A stretch of 64,000 nucleotides of DNA from Helianthus annuus (Eukaryota > Streptophyta > Magnoliopsida > Asterales > Asteraceae): contig NC_035438.2 of the NCBI RefSeq assembly GCF_002127325.2, positions 145,152,708 to 145,216,707 on the forward strand, in the 5' to 3' direction. The notes below the pieces were generated by a model that saw only the letters and a list, made by a program, of their open reading frames with translations, was not told the DNA's origin and did no database searches. The position numbers and the translations under genes were made by a program. Below, in pieces: positions 55,742 to 64,000 of this stretch (position 1 is its first letter; the number at the start of each line of letters is the position of its first letter).

Positions 55742-57384
55742 TGATGTGATAGAAGTAGTTCAATAAAAATCAACTAAATTAACCTAAATTTAAACTCAAG
55801 TAATAATAATCTAGACTCTCTAACTCGACTAAACTACTCACCGGCAAGTGAACCGGTCGACTCTAGTAAAGAAAAGCAAGTCCGGATATCGAACCCACAA
55901 GGACTCTAATTAACTACGTTAAAGACTTTATTTAGACTGACACTGACACTAACTTAACTATTTTTTTAGGTGGGGGGGGGGGTTTACTAAAATCGTAAAA
56001 TTGAAATTAAATTAAAGCTAGACTACGACACAAATAAGAACTAAGGTTTGATTCAATAGAGATTAACGACTACCTAGGCTTGAATCCAGTTTAACTAGGA
56101 ATGGATTTCTAACGGTAGTAAAGTGGCATGGAACTGGGATCGTTATGTACTAAACCCTAAGAAATCTCGACTAAGACCTCCCGACCCTTCTCAGGAAGGA
56201 ACTTGTGAGACTCTACAAGGCTGTTGTGAACACCGATTGTTAGACTTCCTCTCAGTCCTCTAACGTCTCTAAAAGGGCCCTAATACGACAACCTACCTCT
56301 CAGCGCGAAAGTCTAAGGCAACCCTAGATTCTAACTTGGTTTAATAGACACAGGTGTGATTAGGGAACTAAGATCCGACTTCTCTCAAAATCTATCTTAG
56401 CTTTATATCATACCGAGACCTACTAACAAACTCGAGCCTCTCAGCGACAAGTTAAGCAGAATACTTAGTTATAATTGTATTTTAATTACTGTTTCTTAGG
56501 CTATCGGCCGATTTAACCAAAGATAACCCGAACCCGCAAAGATACGAACAATCAACACAAATTCATTATGTGAAAGACATCCACCAAAATTTATCTGAAA
56601 CAGCAAATAATCAACAATCAAATCTAAATACGCATACGCACCAAATTAGAGGTTCTAACGTTATTTACTTTCAAAGATTAATCCATACACATCAATAGAA
56701 AACCGTTAAAAATCCAAACTTCATTAAACTTTCATCTAACCTAGGTAGTAACAAAGGTTTTAGCCGGAAAACATGATGTCTAATATCAAAACAAAAGTTT
56801 CAAAGCAAGAATTCATAATCAAAGTATTGAAAATAAGAAAATAATGAAAACCGGGAGATAAAACCCAAATGATCTTCTTTCCTATGCTCCAAGCTTCAAC
56901 CGTATAATTCTTGTACGCCAAAATGCTCCGAAATACTCAAAATCTGCTTTTGAAATCGCATAGGTGTTCTTGAATTCGTAAATTAGGGTTTGTGAATGAT
57001 TTCTTGACTTTTTATATCAAACCCTGGTCAACAAACGAAGGATTGCTGTCAACCAACCCCGTCGCGTCGCGCGACGGCATAATCTGCCAAAAATTATTAT
57101 TATATTGGTGGCGGGGCGCGATGGTGAGAAGGGATCCTTATGGCGCGACGCGAGGGCCCATTTTTCACAGGAAGACTCGTTTTTATCAACTTCAACATTC
57201 CAAACTCCCAAAAATTATTCTTACTCCCAAACTCAGCTCATTCTTTATCGTTTTGCAACATTTTTAGCATTAACGACCTGTAAAACGAGATCTGATCAAA
57301 GTAATGAAATTCTAAACAAAACAAAACTAAACTAATGAATACGAAAAGTGTACAAACTTTACACGATAAATGGACGTATTTTGC
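55742..57384 (-). repeat. Athila-like solo LTR
   Basis: Absent from copy A at the equivalent place. Minus strand: starts TGTATTGCAAAATACG, TATAAAA at about 57010-57017, ends 'attgaactacttctatcacatca' with 'ccttgtgggttcgatatccgg' in U5. CG palindromes ('gccgtcgcgcgacgcgacgg' and relatives) at 57057-57155 lie just upstream of TATA. An 11-G run occurs at 55971-55981. The junctions do not show a clean target duplication. Confidence 0.65.
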
Positions 57385-57669
57385 AATACATCGATATTAT
57401 CGGTGATATTAACCGATATATCACCGATATTTGACCGATATATCACCGATATTTGACCGATATAGCCAATATATCACTGATATATCACTAAATTATTGGT
57501 GTTAAATTGCTATATATATGAATTATGCATTATATTAAAATTACCGATATCTCACCAAGATAACCTATATTTCAAATATCGGTGCTTGACCGATATCCGA
57601 TATTTTACGTCATTAACTGCATAGCTTGCTACCAAAAATCAGTTTCTTATTAAGAACGTCCGATTTAGT

Positions 57670-57807
57670 TTACGCCTCCGCACGGTGCCATCTGCCATGA
57701 TCTGGGCATGGGATGAAATACTCTCCGGCACCAGCGGAGTTTCTTAACTTAATAGCTGCTCCGCAGCCGACGTCATCTTGACACATTTCCGAGTGATCGT
57801 CGTTCAT
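57670..57807 (-). CDS. Conserved small ORF, copy B (unknown)
   Basis: Same 45-residue frame as 48209-48346 with Arg-to-Gly at position 16 and Phe-to-Ser at position 24; the three Cys are kept. The upstream frame again reads hydrophobic residues. Function unknown. Confidence 0.25.
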   Translation of the reverse strand: MNDDHSEMCQDDVGCGAAIKLRNSAGAGEYFIPCPDHGRWHRAEA

Positions 57808-58099
57808 GTGATCTAGATTGATTTGTGGTATGGATATTGGGATATAAATGGTGACTATGGATGTGATGGTGAGGTAACAGGAGAGTGTCCGGAGAGATAG
57901 AGATGGGATAGTTTACAGAGAGAGAAAAAAAAAGCTAATGTAAGAATTTAATTTTAATAGGTATACAAGTACGAAAAGTAAGTTAAATACAATTTCCTTC
58001 TTATCTATTTAACATATTTTTGCTTCTTTATTTTAAATATTTTTCATTTGGACCGGATATCAACATATGTACCGATAATCCATATCAAGTGTCAATGGA

Positions 58100-59542
58100 T
58101 GTAACAACTATCACTAAAATCGATAATTGGGACGATAATTAGTCAATAAGAAAACCCTAATTGAGACACCCAAGTAATTCTGCATTGGCCCTAAAATTTT
58201 CAGAACCATCGGAAACAGGATCAGGGCCCCTAAAACTCAAGGGGGGCAAACCCTAGTTGAATAATTATCTAAATTAAACGTTGCTATGTTCTGATTGGCC
58301 CAATTGTTAAATCACCAAAGTTATACTCGAGCCTAGGCAGCCTATGAATTTGTCTGCTTAGCTTACGGACCGCAAGGGAACGGGCTTACGGTCCGTAAGC
58401 ATGTCCCAAAAATCACTATAAATAGCCGACCTTGGGACTTGAACTGAGAAATGAAAACGACGTAAAGTTGCTGTCTGTACGTCAAGTTAAGGCTGTAATA
58501 CTACAATAAACACACACACGATCACGAGGTGCTGCCGCAATCAGGGTAATAACTCGATCGCTATTACGATTCAACGTCCGATCGATTATAACTATCCAAC
58601 GATTGTCTGAGTGCTGCTCAAATTGAGCTAATACTTATACTTTGTTATTCATTGTGATTTCGACTTGAATGTTTGAGTGTTGTTCGAATTCGGACTATGC
58701 TCTGTCATTCGTTGTGAATCCATTGAATTATTAAGTATTGCACTTATTAATTGTTGTGAGGGTTTAATCTCGTGAATTGACGTAACTGCTGAATTAGTTA
58801 CTAACCCGTTTGTGTGTACATTGTTAATTAAATTAGGTTAATCACAGGCAAATCAGTAAGGCTTAAACTCTGCTCGTAAAAATCTGCAAAGTGAGTCATT
58901 CTCTTTTTATCAAACTATTTTACAAAACTCTAAGTTATTTTCAAAGTTATAATTACAGGGATTAAGTCTTTGTAATCACCAAGTTACAGCCGGTATGTGG
59001 GGTTTTGTATACATTACTTGATAATCTTCAACATTGGGGCAGCCAATGGGTGATATGACCAGAATCACAGACACCACTGGACAGGTGGGCCAGTGGGTCG
59101 AGTGATAAAGTACCGTGGGTAGTTGGTTTGATATCAGAAACATTGTAATCTCTCTTAATACTGTGAATTATAACAAATGTGTCGTTTTAATAAAATGAAT
59201 GATTCACTCAGTATTTCCCCGCTGACAAAACCTTTTTCAAACATGTTTCAGGTGATATGTTGTGAGCAAAGAAAGAGAAGTGTCGTGAAGCACTCTCAGC
59301 TTAGAAAAGTGGCTCAGTGTAAATAAATAAAAGAAACATATTTTGAAAAATAAAGATTTCCCGGAGAAATCACATTATTGTAAATTTCGGGAGTTTATCC
59401 CTAAAAGTTATAAAGCGAGCAATTTAAATTACTGAAAGATCCTGTTTTAAAAAGACTTCCGCTGTCGCCTAAAATTTAAATACCGCAGGATTTCTGTCCC
59501 GCGGCTCCTGAAACGGGTAAAACCGGGTCGGGGGCCGTGACA
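58100..59542 (+). repeat. Solo LTR (gypsy-like), 1.44 kb
   Basis: TGTAACAACTATC...GGGGCCGTGACA with ATGGA duplicated at 58095-58099 and 59543-59547; copy A has the empty site. A palindrome 'gcttacggaccgc...cttacggtccgtaagc' (58358-58400) stands 17 bp before TATAAATA (58417-58424). Confidence 0.9.
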
Positions 59543-59616
59543 ATGGATATTTGTAAATTTTTTATTTTTATATTCTCTTCATAAATTTACATAAGTGAAT
59601 TTTTTTTTTACCAAAG

Positions 59617-60003
59617 ATGATGCAACAGTTGGTCATGTGTAAAAACCAATTCTTTTCGAAACAAACAAACTTTACACAGAAATTGTCCTATACTTTTATT
59701 TATCGTCATGGCAAAACATACGACGAGAGGAAACTGTCTCTTTTCAATATAACCGGAATCCTTCTATATGGCGGTATTAAACGAAATCTAGGGATAAATG
59801 TTCAAGTGCTAGTATTACTTCCGAATAATATGAGTGCCTCAATAACCTGATCACCCAGTGATAGGTCCTGTAGTCGAGTTCCATTACATAAACCATTCTT
59901 TCAATCAATATTTCTTGATAATGTCACTGGAACACTGACCTTTGTTAATTATCAATGGCTTGGCAAGCCTAAAAATATAACTCCATTTAGGACATCCGGT
60001 GAG
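59617..60003 (+). pseudogene. Decayed exon, copy B (unknown family)
   Basis: Counterpart of 48707-49095 with only one in-frame stop (after A-S-I-T, near 59850). Reads T-F-I-Y-R-H-G-K-T-Y-D-E-R-K and L-T-F-V-N-Y-Q-W-L-G-K-P-K-N-I-T before the GTGAGTATA donor. The Tekay-C insertion begins seven bases into the supposed intron. Confidence 0.4.
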
Positions 60004-61089
60004 TATATGTGACAACTCGAAATTTAGAACCTTTCGTTGTAACTTACTTGTACGTTATGTGACTAGTTAAATGATAACGTGAATCTTTTTATGTGATAAG
60101 TGCTTTGTTACGCGTGTATTGTATATATATATATGTGTGTACGTGTTATATGTGAACCGAGAACCCGACACGAAACAACGGACCCGACTCGAGACCAAGA
60201 GGTCTCGAGTGAATAGTGACCGAATAGGCCTTTGGGCCGAGAACCTTGTGGCCGGTTGGGCCATTGGGCCGTGAACCCCCACTCGAAACCCATAAGGGTG
60301 CAACACTTGGAACTTGGCTATAAATACACCACCCCTAGTTACTTGTTACCACTTTGTTGAACATTAGAACACACACACACTTCTATCTTCTCTCCCACTA
60401 GAACTCTAGCACACAAACACATTTCCAAGACTCTCGGATCCACTCGGTTGGCACAAGAAACTCTCGGATTTGGACTTTGGATCGGCACACACACACACCT
60501 CACCAACCGGTTAGTATTTCTTGTTGGTTATTGTTGAATGCCTAGTGTTAAATATGTTCATGATGTGTTTGTGCTTGAATAAATGTATGATAAGATTATG
60601 TGATAATATGGTGGTTGAGTTATGCATGATATTTGAAAAGAAATCGGTTCATGAATGTTCTTGTTATGTGTTGAACTATGCATAAGTGCTTGATGTTAAA
60701 AATGGGTTCATTATATGTTAAAAGGTGAATGATGAAATTGGTTGCACTTGATCCGAAAAGTGGGTGTTTAAACTAAACAAATCGGCTAATAAATATGGTT
60801 GTCAAGTAGGATGCATGCTAGAAAATTGTATCTTGATGGTTGTTCATGATTTTGGGTGAATAAGTGTTGTTTATGTTATGAAGAACTTGAATATATGCTT
60901 TGAATGTATGAAGAACACTTTGAATGATAGTTGAAGATTGAAAACCCTTGTGATTTTGATCCATCTTTGACTAATAACCTGATTAGGAAATATGTTAGTG
61001 GAATTCTATTGGTTATTTCCGGATTTGGGCCTGATTATATTGTACCACTAATCTGACTACATCTGCATCAACACGTGAACTTGAAAATG

Positions 61090-61345
61090 ACAGCTTACCG
61101 ACTCGCAATCACCCGTTGCGACTCGCAACCACAGCGTGATGACTCGAGACCACGCGGTTGCGACTCGCAACCATAACAGGACAAGCCGAAACCACAGGTT
61201 ACGAGTCCCGTTGCGACTCGAGACCTCAGCATGATGAATCGAAACCATGGTTGCGACACCAGTTGCGACTCGCAACCATCCATGATCAACACACAGCATG
61301 ACTCGAGACCATGCTTGCGAGTCCGGTTGCGACTCGAGACCACAC
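61090..61345. repeat. GACTCGCAACC / GACTCGAGACC array
   Basis: About twelve copies of (T)GCGACTCGCAACC or GACTCGAGACCA-type units in 250 bp; GGTTGCGACTCGCAACC is itself a palindrome. Confidence 0.85.
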
Positions 61346-61612
61346 TTTTGGGCCTTAGTTAATGGGCCAGACTGATGGGCTTCTGTGTTAACTGCTTTTA
61401 CGTGTTTGGGCCTAAGTAGTTGGGCTGAACTTGTGAACCGTATGTGCTTCTATTGACTGTTAACTGTTACTGATTATACGTGATTGCCAAACGTACTGAA
61501 CATTTGTGCACTACTTGGTTCGACTCTGATTATACGTGATAACCGTGATAGGACGTTATTGACTACTTGCGACTTGATTGACTTTCTGTGTTTGACTGCC
61601 GAGCAAACCAAG

Positions 61613-62335
61613 GTGAGTTCACACCCTTTACAAAGCATGGGATTCCCTGGGTTGGGAACGGGATTCAGGAACGTGGGTTCCTCGTCTACCTTTGGGTAGG
61701 ACGTCAGTGGTTCAGGAATGTGATTCCTCGTCCGGATGGACGGATAAACGTACTAGACTAAAACTCTATCACGAAGTCCCTCCTTTTTGTATCGACTAAT
61801 CGCCGGGCCAATGGCGAGCGGGTCATTAGTTAGATAGCGCTATTTAGGTCTGACAAGCCTCACACCGTGCCGCAGAGGACGGGCGTGAACTAATGGATCT
61901 GGGGCACGTCAATGATGATAGACATTGATGTTTTCAGGGCACATAAACATGACTACAGTCAGCAATCGATACGGTAACGAGTCTAGTATACACATGGGGT
62001 AGCCCCCACGGCTGGAGAGCCAGATGATACACATGGGGTAGCCCCCACGGCTGGAGAGCCAGATGATACACATGGGGTAGCCCCCACGGCTGGAGAGCCA
62101 GATGATGTACATGGGGTAGCCCCCACGGCCGAAATGCCTGATAACTACATGGGGTAGCCCCCACGGCCGGAGTGCCGGAGTAACTGGGAATGAACTGGTC
62201 ACGTCTTTTTAAACTATGGGGTAACCCCCACGGCAGGATGCCTGATAAAGTAAACTGTTTTCGAAACAACTAAAACGAACGCCCACCCGTGAACTCACTC
62301 AACTAGTTGTTGACTCGTTACTATATGCTTTGCAG
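61613..62335 (+). other. Putative intron in U5 of Tekay-C LTR
   Basis: CCAAG|GTGAGTTC donor and ATGCTTTGCAG|GACCA acceptor, 723 nt; contains the 39-bp repeat. Confidence 0.45.
61993..62250. repeat. 39-bp tandem repeat with GGGGTAGCCCCC hairpin core
   Basis: CATGGGGTAGCCCCCACGGC starts at 61993, 62032, 62071, 62110 and 62148 (period 39, 39, 39, 38); a sixth, diverged unit is near 62214. The first three units are nearly identical. Confidence 0.93.
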
Positions 62336-62616
62336 GACCATAGGTACTCAACTGGAGCTTGCATGGAGGAGGATCGTTGTGGGACAGGGATTGCTACATG
62401 CTATGTTAAACTTGAAACTTTTGGAACTTATGTTATAACTTTAAAACTTATGCTTCCGCTTGCAACTTAAACTTGTTGTTTTGAAACACCAATCATGATG
62501 GTTAAACTTTTATAATTATTTATATGCTTGTTCAGTATGATTGGTGGCTGGATCCTGGTCAGTCACGCCTCCAAGCGGTAGTACTCCGCAGGTGGGATTT
62601 TGGGGGTGTGACAGAT

Positions 62617-62629
62617 TGGTATCAGAGCC
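62617..62629 (+). other. Tekay-C primer-binding site
   Basis: TGGTATCAGAGCC, three bases after the LTR end. Confidence 0.92.
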
Positions 62630-62921
62630 ATTGGTTATAGTGAACTTGGTTTTAATAAAGGAGAAACGTTTTTGTTAAAACCAGACTATAACCGGTTTAG
62701 TGCTCAACGGTCCACAACGACACTTCGCTCCTCATGCAAGGCTCGACGTTCTAGGTAATATGATGTATGTATATTGCCTACTTGTTAGTTGCGTAGTACA
62801 CTGCTCATGGTATGCTTGATTAGTATAACTACTGTTGTTTGAACACGTGCGTTCTTACTCTGTCCTACTATCGTGCTTTTGCGAACCTCTCTCACACGTA
62901 TTACCCTTGTTATGAAGAACC

Positions 62922-64000
62922 ATGTCTGGACGCGTTAACATGACACAAGCCCAGTTGACGGCTTTGATCAACGAACGAGTTGCCGCAGCGCTCGCAGCTG
63001 CACACGCAGGAGGTATATCCTGCAGTCCGAAATTGTTCTAGGATCGTTTGGATCCTACTCTCGTGAACCAACCTTTGTGTTAAACTCTGTCTTTTCTTTC
63101 ACCTACCTTAGGTCAGGCACCGGTGTGCACTTTTAAGACCTTTATGGACTGTCGACCCACAACTTTTAGCGGCACTGAAGGAGCAGTAGGTCTCCTACAC
63201 TGGTTTGAGAAACTGGAGTCTGTGTTCGAAATGTGCGAATGCCCTGAAGCGCGCAGGGTGAAGTATGCTACTGGTACTCTCGAGGGTTTGGCTCTCACGT
63301 GGTGGAATGCTCAAGTGCAGATGTTAGGGTTGGTTGCTGCCAACGCCACCCCATGGGAAACTTTCAAGGAAATGATCAGGGAGGAATACTGCAGTCGTGA
63401 CGACATTCACAAACTGGAAGATGAGTTCTACAATCTTAAGATGTCGGGGTCAGAAATTGAGGCATACACTAAGAGATCGCATGAGCTTGCTTTGTTGTGT
63501 CCTACTATGGTGGATCCTCCCTACAAGCGAATTGAACTCTATCTCAAGGGCTTGGTGCCAGAGATCCAAAGTCATGTGACTTCAGCGAGGTTGACTACTA
63601 TCCAGCAGGTTGTACAGTTGGCTCACCGTCTCACTGACCAAGCGGTGGAGCAGAACAAGTTACCGAAGCGTATAGGTGCTGCAACTACTTCTGGTACTTC
63701 TAGTGGAGATAAACGGAAATGGGATGGAACTTCAAGCAGGGGTTCAACTTCAGTGCAAACTCAGTCTCAGCAGAGAAAGACGGACGATCACAAGAGCCCC
63801 AGTCAGCAGTCGTCTGGTGGTCAAAGTCATGGTGGATACAAGGGGAATCACCCCAAGTGCAATCGTTGTAGCCTACACCACAGTGGGCCATGCACCAGGG
63901 GCAACTGTCATCGGTGCAACAAGCCTGGTCATGTTGCGAAGGATTGCAGGAGCGCATATCCCGTCAACCAGAATCGTCAGCAACCTCAGCAGAACCAGCG
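62922..64000 (+). CDS. Tekay-C gag with a 99-nt intron, runs off window
   Basis: Exon 1, 62922-63012: ATG then M-S-G-R-V-N-M and an Ala-rich helix, 30 codons plus one base. Intron 63013-63111: GAG|GTATAT donor, CTACCTTAG|GTCAGG acceptor, with an in-frame stop inside. Exon 2 continues in phase: 'CTFKTFMDCRPTTF', 'GLLHWFEKLESVF', 'ALTWWNAQVQ', then a Ser/Gln-rich region and two Cys-His knuckles (CNRCSLHHSGPC and CHRCNKPGHVAKDC). This is the Tekay-type chromovirus gag, which coats the RNA. Exon 2 has no stop to the window's end. The start was chosen because it lies at the opening of the only frame that joins exon 2 without a gap. Confidence 0.85.
63013..63111 (+). other. Putative gag intron (Tekay-C)
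   Basis: 99 nt, GT...AG, pyrimidine-rich 3' end (CTGTCTTTTCTTTCACCTAC). Its removal keeps a Gly codon intact across the junction. Confidence 0.6.

Larger units (their letters stand above)
54936..60007. repeat. Duplicated segment, copy B (with two solo LTRs)
   Basis: Homologous to 47352-49104 from about 55209. Extends further left than copy A (54936-55208), where it holds 'cttctgtgccaatt'-type text without a gene. Interrupted by solo LTRs at 55742-57384 and 58100-59542, and ended by Tekay-C at 60008. Confidence 0.8.
60008..62613 (+). repeat. Tekay-C 5' LTR
   Basis: 2,606 bp, starts TGTGACAACTCG and ends GGGGGTGTGACA followed by the primer site. TATAAATA at 60319-60326. CTCGAG/CCGAG-type palindromes at 60150-60280 upstream of TATA, a GACTCGCAACC / GACTCGAGACC array at 61090-61345, and a putative U5 intron 61613-62335 with a 39-bp repeat. 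The left flank GTATA cannot be checked on the right. Confidence 0.9.

Noticed and set aside
55742..57384. Complete LTR element rather than solo LTR
   Set aside because: Only one LTR-like unit, no internal domain or second LTR; ends are inferred by comparison with copy A and lack a target duplication.
61057..61343. Minus-strand ORFs rich in W-L-R-V-A-T / C-E-S-Q
   Set aside because: Translation of the GACTCGCAACC repeat array within an LTR.
61993..62250. Regular 39-bp repeats, CRISPR-like at first glance
   Set aside because: Units are contiguous tandem copies without unique spacers, and the DNA is plant; not a CRISPR array.
63700..63957. Minus-strand Cys/His-rich frame
   Set aside because: Complement of the Tekay-C gag knuckle region; the plus-strand protein explains it.

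Overview
This is plant nuclear DNA built almost entirely of nested LTR retrotransposons. The element types (Athila and chromodomain-bearing Tekay-like Ty3/gypsy elements, Sirevirus-like Ty1/copia elements, an L1-type LINE end, a Mutator-like element) and the very AT-rich spacers indicate a large angiosperm genome. The paired CACGGGGCCGTG motif and the LTR styles remind me of Asteraceae (sunflower or lettuce family); that assignment is inference. I see one intact host gene, an F-box gene at 51546-52739 on the minus strand.

Layout. (1) 1-20700: Athila-1 (+), whose 5' part lies outside the window. Its gag-pol is broken by Copia-1 (468-7828, minus; 5-bp target duplication GCACT) and by a 3.0-kb Tekay-like solo LTR (10793-13792; duplication CCGAC). 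Next come an env-position ORF (15897-17042), a long 3' non-coding tract and the 3' LTR (18961-20700). (2) 20701-22197: an inverted Athila leader and LTR, forming 1.2-kb palindromic arms with the preceding LTR. (3) 22198-23342: a truncated third Athila LTR. (4) 24470-47351: the 3' half of Tekay-B, with decayed RNase H, integrase and chromodomain. Its 3' LTR is split by a protein-less element, LARD-A (26832-44650; duplication AAACA). LARD-A's own 3' LTR is split by Copia-2 (31670-42819; duplication CTGTG), a near-intact Sirevirus-like element. (5) 47352-49104 and 54936-60007: two diverged direct copies of one segment. They flank a LINE fragment, the F-box gene, a Tekay LTR end and a Pack-MULE-like element. 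The right copy carries two further solo LTRs. (6) 60008-64000: 5' LTR, primer-binding site and intron-containing gag of a third Tekay element, running off the right edge.

Insertion order read from the nesting: Athila-1 is older than Copia-1 and the solo LTR; Tekay-B is older than LARD-A, which is older than Copia-2. Counted by eye, LTR pairs differ at 2 sites in 630 bp (Copia-2), about 6 in 2.7 kb (LARD-A), and 9, all transitions, in 407 bp (Copia-1).

The signals that simple repeat annotation would miss are these: (a) an Athila motif arranged as pairs spaced 20-21 bp, in sets at each non-coding block and just upstream of the LTR TATA box; (b) family-specific CG palindromes just upstream of TATA in at least six unrelated LTR families; (c) a splice donor and acceptor pair at the same place in the U5 of every Tekay-like LTR here; (d) a tRNA-like A-box/B-box module antisense in one LTR family; (e) a triplicated primer-binding site in LARD-A; (f) a Sirevirus element that has lost all of pol.
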